DNA from: Rhizobium sp. BK418
GTDB lineage: Bacteria > Pseudomonadota > Alphaproteobacteria > Rhizobiales > Rhizobiaceae
Length of the DNA stretch: 64,000 nucleotides
Direction: 5' to 3'
Assembly (NCBI RefSeq): GCF_004341105.1
Contig: NZ_SLZK01000002.1
Coordinates: 676,310 to 740,309, forward strand
Position numbers and translations under genes: made by a program
In this document: in pieces, positions 1 through 9,075 of the stretch
Position numbering within the stretch: the first letter of the stretch is position 1
How the letters are laid out: the number at the start of each line of letters is the position of its first letter
Notes under the pieces: generated by a model
Database searches by the model: none
What the model saw: only the letters and a program-made list of their open reading frames with translations
Told to the model about the DNA's origin: nothing

Positions 1-402
1 CATCAGCTTCTGATGTCGAACGTCCTCGCCCAGTCGGAGGCCCTCATGAAGGGCCGCACCTTCGCGGAAGCCAAGAAGCAGCTGACCGACAAGGGCATGG
101 ACGACAAGAAGGCCGATTTCATCGCCCCGCACCGCGTCTTCAACGGTAACCGCCCGTCGATCACCTTCGTCTATGACAAGCTGACGCCTTACGCGCTCGG
201 CCGCCTGATCGCGCTCTATGAGCACCGCGTCTTCGTCGAAGGCGTACTCTTCCGCATCAACTCCTTCGACCAGTGGGGCGTGGAGCTCGGCAAGGAGCTG
301 GCGACCGGCCTTCTGCCGGTCGTCGAAGGCAAGGAAAGCGCTGCAGGTCACGACTCTTCGACACAGGGGCTCGTTGCTGCACTGGCAAAGCTCGCCAAGT
401 AA
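1..402 (+). CDS. pgi: Glucose-6-phosphate isomerase, C-terminal part (5' truncated by window)
   Basis: Catalyses cytosolic interconversion of glucose-6-phosphate and fructose-6-phosphate. Only the last 133 residues are in the window; the frame is open from base 1, so the gene starts upstream. The segment shows the C-terminal PGI pattern, with [20 protein letters not shown] and the late signature around [14 protein letters not shown], followed by the usual short Ala/Lys tail. A strong terminator follows 20 bases downstream. The fructokinase gene lies 0.9 kb away on the other strand, which fits a hexose-phosphate neighbourhood. Identity is certain; the 5' end is not visible. Confidence 0.95.
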   Translation, partial: HQLLMSNVLAQSEALMKGRTFAEAKKQLTDKGMDDKKADFIAPHRVFNGNRPSITFVYDKLTPYALGRLIALYEHRVFVEGVLFRINSFDQWGVELGKELATGLLPVVEGKESAAGHDSSTQGLVAALAKLAK

Positions 403-424
403 TCCCGGCGATTGCGCCGCTATC

Positions 425-460
425 GAAGCCCATCCGCCGCGCGGGTGGGCTTCTTTGTTT
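425..460 (+). terminator. Rho-independent terminator of pgi
   Basis: An 11-bp stem (425-435 with 443-453, one T.G wobble) with a 7-base loop, followed by TTTGTTT. It sits 23 bases after the pgi stop codon on the same strand. Confidence 0.8.
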
Positions 461-520
461 GACCCTGTCGAAATGCAGCGCATCTCGTCGTCTATAGGGA
501 GAATGACAACGGAGGAGGCG

Positions 521-1324
521 ATGACTGCCATGGATCACGAGCTGGTGAAATTCGAAGCCGAGGGCGCACTGCCATTGCCCCCCGCAAACGAGGAGGGTTT
601 CGTCGAGAACAAAGGCGCGCGCATCTGGTATGCGAGTTATGGCGCTGGCCCAGCGGTCATCCTGCTGCATGGCGGGCTCGGCAATAGCGGCAACTGGGGC
701 TATCAGGTGCCCGATCTCGTCGCGGCCGGGCATCGGGTCATCGTGGTCGACAGCCGCGGGCATGGCCGCAGCACGCGTAACGAGCGCCCCTACACCTATC
801 ACCTGATGGCTTCCGACGTGCTGGCCGTCATGGATCATGCCGGGATCGAAGAGGCGGCCTTCGTCGGCTGGAGCGATGGCGCCTGCACGTCGCTGATTCT
901 CGCCGATCAGCATCCGGATCGGGTTTGCGGCGTGTTCTTCTTCGCCTGCAATATGGATCCCAGCGGCACGAAGGAATTTAAAGCGACGCCCGTCATCGAC
1001 CGCTGCTTCAGCCGTCACCGGAAGGATTACCAGGCGCTATCGGCGACACCTGACCAGTTCGAGGCTTTCGTCGGCGACGTCTCGAAAATGATGGCGACGG
1101 AGCCGAATTATACGGCCGAGCAGCTGGCCGGCATCGAGGTGCCGGTCTCGATCGTGCTCGGCGAGCATGACGAATTCATCAAGCCGGACCATGCCGATTA
1201 TCTGGCAAGGACGATCCCGGACGCGGAATTCGTGCTGCTGCCCGGTGTCAGCCATTTCGCGCCGCTACAGCAGCCGGACCTCTTCAATTGCGAGGTCCGG
1301 GCCTTTCTCGACCGGATCGAATGA
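521..1324 (+). CDS. Alpha/beta-fold hydrolase
   Basis: A 267-residue cytosolic alpha/beta hydrolase. It has the oxyanion HGGLG at about 50-54, the nucleophile elbow GWSDG (Ser118), an acid in the strand VLGEHDEF and a late GVSHF histidine, so the catalytic triad looks complete. I chose ATG 521 because GGAGGAGG (511-518) lies directly before it; ATG 503 and ATG 530 are alternatives, while the longer open frame upstream overlaps pgi and its terminator. The substrate cannot be told from sequence: esterase, lactonase and haloperoxidase-like enzymes share these motifs. It is convergent with the fructokinase gene, with 3 bases between them. Confidence 0.85.
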   Translation: MTAMDHELVKFEAEGALPLPPANEEGFVENKGARIWYASYGAGPAVILLHGGLGNSGNWGYQVPDLVAAGHRVIVVDSRGHGRSTRNERPYTYHLMASDVLAVMDHAGIEEAAFVGWSDGACTSLILADQHPDRVCGVFFFACNMDPSGTKEFKATPVIDRCFSRHRKDYQALSATPDQFEAFVGDVSKMMATEPNYTAEQLAGIEVPVSIVLGEHDEFIKPDHADYLARTIPDAEFVLLPGVSHFAPLQQPDLFNCEVRAFLDRIE

Positions 1325-1327
1325 GGC

Positions 1328-2254
1328 TCAAAGGCCGATTTCGCGTGCCCAGGGCGGATTTGCGCCCGCGCGGGAGACGGTGACTGCCGCGGCCTTGGCG
1401 CCAAGAGCCAGAGCATTGCGCAGGGCCTGTTCATCGAGATTGGCAACCTGCGCCTTGGTCAGCAGATTGTCCATCTTCAGCGAGGCGAGGACGCCGGCAT
1501 CGAACGTGTCGCCAGCGCCGACGGTATCGACGACCGTGACCCGTTCGCTCGGCACGGTAACCTTGCGCGCGCTCGTATAGCCGGTCGCGCCTTCGGCACC
1601 CTTGGTGATGACCACGAGCTTGGCGCCGTGGTTCAGCCAGTGGGCGGCGAGCGCGTCATGGTCGCCTTCCAGGCCGAACCATTCGAGATCCTCGTCAGAG
1701 AATTTCACGATGTCGGACTTGGCGGCCATGCGCTTGATACGGGCCATATGCGCGGCCTTATCCTTGATGAAGCCCGGGCGGATGTTCGGATCGAGCGAGA
1801 TGACGCGCGTGGCCGCTTCGCGATCGAGGAGCGCCTCGTAGGTTTCGCCGCAGGGGCTGGGGATGAGGCTGATCGCGCCGAAATGCAGGGCTTCGCAGTC
1901 ATCACCGAGGGTTGGCAGATCATCTGTGGTGATCATGCGGCCAGCGGTGCCCTCATCATAGAAGGCATAGGTCGCGTGGCCATTGACGAGCTTGACGAAG
2001 GCGATCGTCGAGGGGCGCGGCGTGATGGCGCAAGGGCTGTAATCGACATTGCTGGCCTTCAGCGTATCGAGCAGGATTTCGCCCATCATGTCATCGGCGA
2101 TGCCGGTGAAGAAAGCGGTCGGGATACCCAGGCGGCCAAGGGCGATCGCCGTATTGAAGATCGCGCCGCCGGCATAGGGTGCAAAGCCCTTTTCGCCCAG
2201 AGTCGTATCTCTCGGCAGCATGTCGATCAGAGCTTCGCCGCAGCACAAAATCAT
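1328..2254 (-). CDS. frk: Fructokinase, PfkB family
   Basis: ATP-dependent sugar kinase of 308 residues, most likely phosphorylating fructose to fructose-6-phosphate in the cytosol. N-terminal CCGEALID with GGAIFNTAIALGRLG, and the C-terminal PfkB signature DTVGAGDTFDAG with the catalytic Asp, are all present. Start ATG has an excellent GGGAGGAA ribosome site. Next to pgi and 7 kb from the frc fructose transporter, so uptake, phosphorylation and isomerisation are all encoded here. The substrate is inferred from context; PfkB kinases for other sugars look similar. Confidence 0.85.
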   Translation of the reverse strand: MILCCGEALIDMLPRDTTLGEKGFAPYAGGAIFNTAIALGRLGIPTAFFTGIADDMMGEILLDTLKASNVDYSPCAITPRPSTIAFVKLVNGHATYAFYDEGTAGRMITTDDLPTLGDDCEALHFGAISLIPSPCGETYEALLDREAATRVISLDPNIRPGFIKDKAAHMARIKRMAAKSDIVKFSDEDLEWFGLEGDHDALAAHWLNHGAKLVVITKGAEGATGYTSARKVTVPSERVTVVDTVGAGDTFDAGVLASLKMDNLLTKAQVANLDEQALRNALALGAKAAAVTVSRAGANPPWAREIGL

Positions 2255-2315
2255 CGAATTCCTCCCAACGGACTTGCGCGTTCTTCAATCGATTAAGCGA
2301 GCTTTTGTCAAAAGG

Positions 2316-3011
2316 CTAGAGCGAAAGCTCACTCACGCCACCATTTCTCGCCGACCAGGCAAGCGGCGCATCGAGGAACGCCTCGACTTCCTGCAGCGTC
2401 CTGTCGTCGAAGAGCTTCTGCTGCTTGGCGATCGCCAGAACTTCGCGCCAGGTGGCGATATGGTGGAACTGGACCTTGCCATTGGCAAAACGCTGATGTG
2501 CCTCTGGGAAGATGCCGTAGAAGAAAAGCGCAATGCCGTGATCGACGATGCCGCCGGCGGCTCTGACGGCATCGATGAACGTGAACATGCTGCCGCCGGC
2601 GGTCGTCAGATCCTCGATGACGAGAACGCGGGCGCCTTCCTTCATGTCACCTTCTATCTGCGCATTGCGGCCATGGCCCTTGGGCTTCTTGCGGACATAG
2701 ATCATCGGCAGGCCGAGGCGATCGGCGAGCAGTGCGGCGAAGGGAATGCCGGCGGTCTCGCCGCCGGCGATGCAGTCGAACTGCTCAAAACCGGCGTCGC
2801 GCAAAAGTGTGCTGGCGGCAAAATCGATCACGGTCGAGCGGATGCGCGGGAAGGAGAGAAGCTTGCGGCAGTCGATGTAGACAGGGCTCATGATGCCGGA
2901 GGCATATTTATAGGGCGTCTCGGCGTTGAAATGCACCGCCTTGATCTCCCAGAGCATCTTTGCCAGCAGCTCTGCCATAGTGGCGCGGTCGGGAAATGTG
3001 GTCTGGATCAT
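2316..3011 (-). CDS. pyrE: Orotate phosphoribosyltransferase
   Basis: Fifth step of de novo pyrimidine synthesis: orotate plus PRPP gives OMP. 231 residues. The PRPP-binding motif [14 protein letters not shown] lies at 128-141, with the orotate/ribose region [15 protein letters not shown] at about 35-49 and [16 protein letters not shown] in the middle. The start is supported by GGAGAG six bases upstream. Minus strand, as is pyrC 5 kb away, but not in one operon with it. Confidence 0.95.
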   Translation of the reverse strand: MIQTTFPDRATMAELLAKMLWEIKAVHFNAETPYKYASGIMSPVYIDCRKLLSFPRIRSTVIDFAASTLLRDAGFEQFDCIAGGETAGIPFAALLADRLGLPMIYVRKKPKGHGRNAQIEGDMKEGARVLVIEDLTTAGGSMFTFIDAVRAAGGIVDHGIALFFYGIFPEAHQRFANGKVQFHHIATWREVLAIAKQQKLFDDRTLQEVEAFLDAPLAWSARNGGVSELSL

Positions 3012-3086
3012 GCGGCTCTCTCCTTCGGCTGACGTTCCAGCGGCAATAGCAGCAAGAGCGGCCGGTTTCCAGACAGAACAGGGCCG

Positions 3087-3767
3087 TCAGCCCAGCAGAC
3101 GGCCGATATCCGCAACCTGCATCTTCTTGAAGAGCGCGATTGCCTGCGCACCCTCTGCCTCTTCCAGCGAAACCGCGTAACGGACAGCGGCAGCGAGAAG
3201 CTGCATTGTCAGCCGGGAAATGGCCAGAAGCTCCACCTTGGTCCGCTTGGGCCACAGCTGTTGTAGCACTGAAAGAAGGGCCTGGGCATGGAATTCCATG
3301 TCTTCGGCATCGACCTCTTGAAGAAGCTTGTCGGTGTGGGTCGCATGCCAGATATCGCGCATGACGGGTTCGCGGCGGAAGAAGGCGTAATATTCATCCG
3401 CGATGACACAGAGCGCAGTGCGCAGATTGTCAGCATTCGTCACCTTGGCCAGTTCGGCGGCCACGCACTGACGACCCTCCTCGTTGAAACGTTCGGCGAG
3501 CGTGCGGATGATCGAGGTCTTGTCCGGGAAATATTGGTAGAGAGCACCAAAGGAAAGATCAGCCCTTTCAACAATTTCGCTCATTTTCAGCGCATCGCTG
3601 CCATTCTTTTCGATGAGCTCCGAGGCGACCGCCAGGATTTTCTCGAAGCGTTCACGTCCACGCTGCTGGGTCGGGATACGGCGTGGCTGACCGGTCGGCT
3701 CCTGCTGACGCTTGCGCCTTGCGATCATTCCTTCTGCCATCGGTGCTGCCCTCTCAACTGTTGACAA
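3087..3767 (-). CDS. TetR/AcrR family transcriptional regulator
   Basis: A 226-residue one-component repressor. After an unusual basic, disordered N-terminal stretch of about 35 residues comes the TetR helix-turn-helix (about 40-85: ILAVASELIEKNGSDALKMS then the recognition region FGALYQYFPDKTSIIRTLA), followed by a C-terminal ligand/dimer domain. ATG 3740 (MAEGM) is an alternative start. It is divergent from the NmrA-like gene, and a 47-bp palindrome in the shared intergenic region is the obvious operator, implying autoregulation and control of the neighbour. The ligand is unknown. Confidence 0.9.
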   Translation of the reverse strand: MSTVERAAPMAEGMIARRKRQQEPTGQPRRIPTQQRGRERFEKILAVASELIEKNGSDALKMSEIVERADLSFGALYQYFPDKTSIIRTLAERFNEEGRQCVAAELAKVTNADNLRTALCVIADEYYAFFRREPVMRDIWHATHTDKLLQEVDAEDMEFHAQALLSVLQQLWPKRTKVELLAISRLTMQLLAAAVRYAVSLEEAEGAQAIALFKKMQVADIGRLLG

Positions 3768-3771
3768 AGAA

Positions 3772-3818
3772 AATAAGAGAAACTATCTCATTTTGCAAAT
3801 GAGAGAGTTTCTCTTATT
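3772..3818. promoter_or_regulatory. 47-bp palindromic operator between TetR and NmrA-like genes
   Basis: Outer arms AATAAGAGAAACT and AGTTTCTCTTATT are perfectly complementary over 13 bp. Inner arms TCTCATTT and AAATGAGA are perfect over 8 bp around a TGC centre. Only one non-pairing position on each side separates the two arms. It lies 4 bases upstream of the TetR start and 24 bases before the NmrA-like start, where a TetR dimer pair would block both promoters. Confidence 0.8.
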
Positions 3819-3842
3819 TGCAAACCGAGGAGGAGTTTCGAC

Positions 3843-4667
3843 ATGCAGAATTCCGAAATCGTATTGATCGGCGGATCAGGAAAAACCGGCGGGCGCATTG
3901 CCGCTAAGCTGGAGGAGCTTGGACTTGCGGTGCGCAAGGCGTCCCGCTCCACGTCACCAGCCTTCGACTGGGAGGATCGCTCGACCTGGCGCAGCGCATT
4001 GAAGGGCGCAACGAGCGCCTACGTTGCGTTCCAGCCGGACCTCTCCGTTTCCTGGGCCGCTGAAGCCATCGGAGAACTTTGCAGGATCGCGCTGGAGTGC
4101 GGGCTGCAGCATATCGTGCTGCTTTCCGGCCGCGGCGAAGAGGGAGCGCGGCGCAGTGAGGAAGCATTGAAAGCATCCGGGATCGACTACACGATCCTGC
4201 GCGCCTCGTGGTTCTGCCAGAATTTCAGCGAAGGCGCTTTTCTCGAGCCGCTCGTTGCCGGCAGACTGGAGCTTCCGGCGGGCGATGTCAGGGAGCCTTT
4301 CATCGATGCCGGCGATATTGCCGATGCAGCGCTGGCGGCACTGACTGATATCAGGCACCGCAACAGGCTCTATGAGTTGACCGGTCCCCGCGCCCTCACC
4401 TTCCGCGAAGCCGTCGCCGAAATCGCCGCCGCCTCGGGGCGTCCGATCGACTACGAGCAAGTATCGATGGCGGATTTTGCAGCAGGACTTTCGGCAGTGG
4501 GAACGCCTGGGCCAGTCATCGCGCTTCTGGAGGAACTTTTCGGCCAGGTGCTCGACGGCCGCAATTCGGAAGTTATGGGCGGCGTTACCGATATTCTCGG
4601 CCACCCGGCGCGTGATTTCACTGACTATGCGCGGAAGACCGCAGCAACCGGAATATGGAGGGCATGA
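3843..4667 (+). CDS. NmrA-like / NAD(P)H-binding atypical SDR
   Basis: A 274-residue cytosolic atypical short-chain dehydrogenase with an N-terminal Rossmann glycine motif GGSGKTGGRIA (about 9-19), a YVAF/IVLLSGRGEEGAR strand pattern and a RASWFCQNFSEG segment typical of the NmrA/NAD(P)H-binding (azoreductase-like) group. It lacks the classical YxxxK catalytic pair, so it may be a redox sensor or a reductase. Start ATG follows GAGGAGG. Its stop overlaps the next gene's start (ATGA), indicating translational coupling. Probably repressed by the divergent TetR protein. Confidence 0.8.
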   Translation: MQNSEIVLIGGSGKTGGRIAAKLEELGLAVRKASRSTSPAFDWEDRSTWRSALKGATSAYVAFQPDLSVSWAAEAIGELCRIALECGLQHIVLLSGRGEEGARRSEEALKASGIDYTILRASWFCQNFSEGAFLEPLVAGRLELPAGDVREPFIDAGDIADAALAALTDIRHRNRLYELTGPRALTFREAVAEIAAASGRPIDYEQVSMADFAAGLSAVGTPGPVIALLEELFGQVLDGRNSEVMGGVTDILGHPARDFTDYARKTAATGIWRA

Positions 4668-5152
4668 CCATGCAGATCGCTCTTGTCCTATGTCTCGTTG
4701 CCGCCGCCATTGGCAGCGGCCTTGTGGCCGGCATCTTTTTTGCCTTCTCGACCTTCATCATGACTGCTTTCTCGCGCATTCCGGCCGAGCAGGGTATTGC
4801 GGCGATGAATTCCATCAACGTGACGATCGTGCGCTCGCCCTTCATGCTGCTCTTCGTGCCCACCGCGATCCTCTGCATCGTCATTGCTGTGCTGGCCGTC
4901 CTGAATTGGCGCGGCGGCGCCTCCTCGCTGATGTTAAGCGGAGCGGCGCTCTATATCGTCGCGCCCTTCCTCTCCACCATCATCTTTAACGTGCCAATGA
5001 ACGATGCGCTGGAGAAGGTGAGCGGCAGCGAGCCGGAAGCGGTTGCGCTCTGGACGACCTATCTCCGGGACTGGACCTGGTGGAACCATGTGAGGACGAT
5101 CGCCTCGCTGTTCGCCTCCGTCGCCTTCGTCCGTGCCCTGATGATCGTCTGA
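4664..5152 (+). CDS. DUF1772 (anthrone-oxygenase-like) membrane protein
   Basis: A small integral membrane protein (162 residues) with about four hydrophobic segments: the N-terminal ALVLCLVAAAIGSGLVAG, a second near FMLLFVPTAILCIVIAVLAV, a third near LMLSGAALYIVAPFL, and a C-terminal TIASLFASVAFVRAL. The conserved FSTFIM, NVPMND and W-rich YLRDWTWWNHVRT blocks match the DUF1772 family. ATG 4664 overlaps the previous stop; ATG 4670 has better spacing from GGAGG (4657-4661) and may be the true start. It is cotranscribed with the NmrA-like gene. Function unknown. Confidence 0.8.
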   Translation: MTMQIALVLCLVAAAIGSGLVAGIFFAFSTFIMTAFSRIPAEQGIAAMNSINVTIVRSPFMLLFVPTAILCIVIAVLAVLNWRGGASSLMLSGAALYIVAPFLSTIIFNVPMNDALEKVSGSEPEAVALWTTYLRDWTWWNHVRTIASLFASVAFVRALMIV

Positions 5153-5248
5153 ATGATTGTTTGCCGAACGACGCGGCGTTCGCAGGAATCGGGTGGCTGG
5201 TTTCGAGCCGGCATGCGAATGTCGACCAGTTGCAGCGAAAGGATCGCC

Positions 5249-5890
5249 ATGTTCACGCTTCATGATTATCTGCCGTCGCAGAATGGCTGGAAAGTCAGGG
5301 TTTTGCTTGGCCTGCTCGAAATGCCCTACAGCAGCCGCGATGTCTCGATCTTCGAGGGCGAGAGCCGTACCGAGGCTTTCCTGAAGCTCAATCCGGTCGG
5401 CGCCATTCCGGTTCTCGAGCTCGACGATGGGCGTGCAATTGCCGAATCCAATGCAATCCTCACTTATCTCGCCGAGGGCACACGTTTTCTGCCATCGGAC
5501 CGCTACCTGCACGCCAAGGCCATGCAGTGGTTGTTCTTCGAACAATATCATGTCGAGCCGGTCATCGGCTCGCTGCGTTTCTGGACGCTGACGGGACGGC
5601 TGGAGCGTAATCAGAGCATGGTCGCGGGGAAACGCGAAGCTGCAACCCGTGCTCTCGCCGCAATCGAACGCGGCCTCGCCGACAACCCGTTTCTTGTCGG
5701 CGAAGAGCTGACCATCGCGGACATTGCCGTCTACGCCTATAGCCATCGGGCCGAGGATTGCGGCTTTTCTCTCACCGCCTATCCCGCGTTCGCCGCCTGG
5801 TGTGGCCGCGTTCTCGACGCCATCGGTCCTGACTATCCGGTGTATCCCTATAGCCTCGACCCGCATTCCGGTGCCCGCACGGAGCTTTAG
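5249..5890 (+). CDS. Glutathione S-transferase family protein
   Basis: A 213-residue cytosolic GST. The N-terminal thioredoxin-fold domain (1-80) contains the cis-proline motif GAIPVLEL and the glutathione-contact ESNAILTYLA. The C-terminal all-helical domain has the N-capping motif LTIADIAVYAY. ATG 5249 was chosen because the protein homology begins there and AAAGGA sits six bases upstream; the longer open frame upstream lacks GST-like sequence. The N-terminal catalytic residue is probably a Ser in PSQNGWKVR. Substrate unknown. It follows the DUF1772 gene by 96 bases. Confidence 0.9.
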   Translation: MFTLHDYLPSQNGWKVRVLLGLLEMPYSSRDVSIFEGESRTEAFLKLNPVGAIPVLELDDGRAIAESNAILTYLAEGTRFLPSDRYLHAKAMQWLFFEQYHVEPVIGSLRFWTLTGRLERNQSMVAGKREAATRALAAIERGLADNPFLVGEELTIADIAVYAYSHRAEDCGFSLTAYPAFAAWCGRVLDAIGPDYPVYPYSLDPHSGARTEL

Positions 5891-5891
5891 A

Positions 5892-6428
5892 CTAGGTCTG
5901 CTCGCAGAAAGCGATGCGATTGCTGAAGGGGTCGATGACGGTCATTTCCAGCCCCCAGGGCGCTTCCTCTACGCCGGGCTTCATGTAGCGGTAGTCCTTG
6001 CCGGCGAGTTCGGCGTGATAAGCCCGCACATTGGCGACACGGACGAAGGCCTTGGCACCGGGGCTGGCATCCCCCGAATGCTCGCTCAGGTGCAACTGCA
6101 TGTTCTCGCGGGAGACTTGGCAATAAAGCGGGAAATTCTCGCCGAAACGATGCTCCCAATCCAGTGTAAAGCCCAGGAAGCCACAATAGAATTCCATGGC
6201 TTTCTCCACCGAAAAAATGCGGAAGATCGGCACAGGCGGTTCTATCCCCACAGGAGATTTGACGCCTTCGGCCTCATCCAGTTTTGCAGAAAGAATGTTC
6301 CACTGCGTGAAGCCGAATTGTCGGGCGACGATTTCGAGTGTTTCGCTATGGGTGAGGGAAATGCCGCGGTCGGCAAGCGCCTGCCGTAAAGTCTTGGCCA
6401 TAAGCTTGGCATCGCGAAAATCGCGCAT
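5892..6428 (-). CDS. Glyoxalase-superfamily protein with N-terminal helical module
   Basis: 178 residues. The first about 55 residues (RDFRDAKLMAKTLRQALADRG to FGFTQWNILSAKL) form the small helical module that often precedes such domains. The remainder is a vicinal-oxygen-chelate fold: FYCGFLGFTLDW, then MQLHLSEHSGD, and a C-terminal MTVIDPFSNRIAFCE, resembling bleomycin-resistance/glyoxalase proteins. The start at 6428 has AAGGA upstream; the longer frame adds unrelated residues. Convergent with the GST gene, one base apart. Enzyme activity versus drug binding is undecided. Confidence 0.8.
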   Translation of the reverse strand: MRDFRDAKLMAKTLRQALADRGISLTHSETLEIVARQFGFTQWNILSAKLDEAEGVKSPVGIEPPVPIFRIFSVEKAMEFYCGFLGFTLDWEHRFGENFPLYCQVSRENMQLHLSEHSGDASPGAKAFVRVANVRAYHAELAGKDYRYMKPGVEEAPWGLEMTVIDPFSNRIAFCEQT

Positions 6429-6614
6429 GAGTTCATCCTTCCGTTGGCGGCAAACAGGAAGATCAGTGCCCGCGTCTGCTGACCCGTTCGCCATCGATTG
6501 CCAGAAGCAAGGATGTGAAGGTGGATATGGATGCATTCACCATAATGCTTGCGCATCGCGGAGCGGCTGGCTGCATCCGGCCTATTGACAGCTTACGAAA
6601 GACAAATGTGGGGA

Positions 6615-7793
6615 TCAAGAGGCCGATCGCGCGGCACCCGATGGTACCGAATGCAGATGGCTGGCGAGTTCGACGCGATTGCGGCCGGCGCGTTTGGCGG
6701 CATAGAGCGCCTTGTCCGCCTCGCCGAGCATGGCGTCGAAATCCAGCGGCTTGGAACGGCCGGGGGCGACGCCGACACTGACGGTGCATTTCAGCACCTC
6801 ATCGTCGATATAGATGTCTCGATCCTCGAAGGCCTTGCGGATGCGCTCGGCGACCAGTTCGGCGCGGCCGGGCATGATCTCCTTCAACACCAGTGTAAAT
6901 TCCTCACCACCGAGGCGAGCGGCCGTATCGCCGTTGCGGCAATTGGCGGAGAGTTCACTCGCAAACACTCTAAGGACGTGATCACCGGCGGCATGACCAT
7001 AGCGGTCGTTGACCGATTTGAAATGGTCGATGTCGAAGACGATGACGGCGGTGGAGACGCCCATGGTCCGGGTGCCGTACCGATCGAACAGGGCGCGGCG
7101 ATTGAGCAGACCGGTCAGCGGGTCGGTTATCGCGTCTATGCGGTGACGGGCAGCAAGCCGCCATTGATGCAGCGCCAGCGACAGGGCACCGATGCCAGTC
7201 ATGCCGGCGATGCACATGGCAAGGCTGAGATTTTCCGCCCAGTTGTTGGGAGCGGCGTCCAGCACCAGCTTGCCGTCCCAGATCAAAACCGAAGCACAAA
7301 GCACGAAGGAAATCGCGGTCAACGTATAGAGCGCGGTGATGCCGGAAATGGGTGCGGGTGCTTCCGCGCGACCGAGCCAATATTGCCGGGCAGTGGCAAA
7401 GAGCAGGAAGGCAATGGCGAGGTTATCGGCCATGAAGGCGAGGCCATTCAATCCGGCGATCATTGGTGGGATAGTGACAGCCATGGCGATGAGTGCGCGA
7501 ATGACGATGCCTGATATCGGTAGCCTGTTCGTGCGGAACTGGTAGCCTGCACCCCAGATGATGGCGAAGCCGGCATGGAACAGCACGAAGTTGCCGGTGC
7601 CGAGGACAGGCCCGGGCCGTTCCACATAAAAGCCATAGACGAAAATGCCGACGACGACGAGAACGAGGCCGAATGTGCCCGTGAGAAGAACGGTTTCGGC
7701 CCGGCGCGCGAGCCAGCTTCCCATGAGCGTTACGGCAAGGCAGGTAGCGGAAACGCCAAGCGCCAGCAGCAATAAATTATAGTCAAGCATCAT
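6615..7793 (-). CDS. Membrane diguanylate cyclase (GGDEF protein)
   Basis: A 392-residue protein predicted to make cyclic di-GMP. About six hydrophobic segments occupy residues 1-210. The GGDEF domain covers about 220-380, with DPLTGLLNRRAL, FDIDHFKSVND and an intact active site GGEEF at 295-299. The inhibitory I-site RNGD (286-289) lies five residues before it, so product inhibition is expected. No EAL domain. The N-terminal membrane part has no recognised sensor. A 28-bp inverted repeat lies upstream of the start. Confidence 0.9.
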   Translation of the reverse strand: MMLDYNLLLLALGVSATCLAVTLMGSWLARRAETVLLTGTFGLVLVVVGIFVYGFYVERPGPVLGTGNFVLFHAGFAIIWGAGYQFRTNRLPISGIVIRALIAMAVTIPPMIAGLNGLAFMADNLAIAFLLFATARQYWLGRAEAPAPISGITALYTLTAISFVLCASVLIWDGKLVLDAAPNNWAENLSLAMCIAGMTGIGALSLALHQWRLAARHRIDAITDPLTGLLNRRALFDRYGTRTMGVSTAVIVFDIDHFKSVNDRYGHAAGDHVLRVFASELSANCRNGDTAARLGGEEFTLVLKEIMPGRAELVAERIRKAFEDRDIYIDDEVLKCTVSVGVAPGRSKPLDFDAMLGEADKALYAAKRAGRNRVELASHLHSVPSGAARSAS

Positions 7794-7901
7794 GCTTTTG
7801 AATCCCCGCGGCTACTGCCGCGCCGATAACATTCTAAAAATCTATCGCGTCACTGCTAAGGAATGTCTTATGCATTCTGTTAAAAAGTCATGCATTGCGC
7901 A

Positions 7902-7929
7902 GCGTAATGTTACAAATTCAACATTACGC
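7902..7929. repeat. Perfect 10-bp inverted repeat between pyrC and the GGDEF gene
   Basis: Arms GCGTAATGTT and AACATTACGC are exact reverse complements around the 8-base spacer ACAAATTC. It is 109 bases upstream of the diguanylate cyclase start and 43 bases beyond the pyrC stop. No poly-T follows on either strand, so an operator is more likely than a terminator. Confidence 0.6.
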
Positions 7930-7971
7930 CACAACTATAAGAAGAGAATATTTAAGCTTGTATTGCCGTTC

Positions 7972-9012
7972 TCAGGTTCTGACCTGCCAATGCAGTGGGA
8001 ACATGGGATCGAAGACAGTGACCGGACCGGCGCCGGTTTCGATCTTGGCGGGGAAGACCACGGGCTCGGCCTGTCGCTCCAGCGTGATGCGCTCCTCATT
8101 CGGCTCCAGCCCATACCAGACCGGGCCATTCAGGGAGACGAAGGCCTCCAGCCTGTCGAGCGCGCCCTCCTGTTCGAAGACATGGGCAAGGCAGCTCATC
8201 GTATTGATCGAAGTATAGATTCCCGCGCAGCCGCAGGCGCATTCCTTCAGCGGATCGACATGCGGAGCCGAGTCCGTACCAAGGAAGAACCTGGCGTCGC
8301 CGCTTGTGGCGGCGGCGCGCAGCGCCAGCCTGTGGTTCTCGCGCTTGGCAACGGGCAGGCAGTAATAATGCGGGCGAATGCCGCCGACGAGGATGGCATT
8401 GCGGTTGATGATCAGGTGATGCGTCGTGATGGAGCCGGCGAGATTGGCCTTGGCCGATTTGATGTAATCGATGCCGTCAGCCGTCGTGACATGTTCCATC
8501 GTCACCTTCAATTCCGGCAGGCGCTTGCGCAACGGGTCGAGCACCGTCTCGATGAAAACAGCCTCGCGATCGAAGATATCGACATCCGGCGTCGTCACCT
8601 CGCCATGGACACAGAGCGGCAGGCCGATCTTCGCCATGCGCTCCAGCACCGGCATCGCCTTTTCCATGTTGCGCACACCGCCATGCGAATTTGTCGTGGC
8701 ACCGGCCGGATAGAGCTTTACGGCGGTGACGAGCCCACTCTTCTTGCCCTCTTCTACATCGTCGGCGCTCGTATGCTCCGTGAGATAAAGCGTCATCAGC
8801 GGCTGGAAGCGATGACCTGATGGAAGCGCCTTCATGATGCGTTCGCGGTAGGCCGCGGCATCGGATGTCGTGACGACCGGTGGCACGAGGTTCGGCATGA
8901 TGATAGCGCGTGCGAAGGTGCGGCTCGTATCACCGATCACGCCTTCCAGCATGGCCCCGTCGCGCAGATGCAGATGCCAGTCGTCAGGACGGCGGATGGT
9001 GATCGATTGCAT
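7972..9012 (-). CDS. pyrC: Dihydroorotase, class II type
   Basis: Third step of pyrimidine synthesis: carbamoyl aspartate to dihydroorotate. 346 residues, the usual length of the E. coli-type enzyme. Zinc ligands HLHLR (His13, His15) are at the N-terminus, the carbamylated lysine is likely in [12 protein letters not shown], and a late GTDSAPH supplies the metal-binding aspartate. ATG 9012 has GGAGG five bases upstream; the longer frame adds 14 unsupported residues. The gene stands alone on the minus strand, downstream of nothing obvious. Confidence 0.95.
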   Translation of the reverse strand: MQSITIRRPDDWHLHLRDGAMLEGVIGDTSRTFARAIIMPNLVPPVVTTSDAAAYRERIMKALPSGHRFQPLMTLYLTEHTSADDVEEGKKSGLVTAVKLYPAGATTNSHGGVRNMEKAMPVLERMAKIGLPLCVHGEVTTPDVDIFDREAVFIETVLDPLRKRLPELKVTMEHVTTADGIDYIKSAKANLAGSITTHHLIINRNAILVGGIRPHYYCLPVAKRENHRLALRAAATSGDARFFLGTDSAPHVDPLKECACGCAGIYTSINTMSCLAHVFEQEGALDRLEAFVSLNGPVWYGLEPNEERITLERQAEPVVFPAKIETGAGPVTVFDPMFPLHWQVRT

Positions 9013-9075
9013 GGGAGCCTCCGAAGCTATGCGATTGCGCCTCGATAGCACCAAGACCGGCCTGGAAACAACTGT

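Noticed and set aside
218..520. Extended N-terminus for the alpha/beta hydrolase
   Set aside because: Overlaps pgi and its terminator in another frame; no homology-like sequence before residue 521 start and a clear ribosome site at 511-518.
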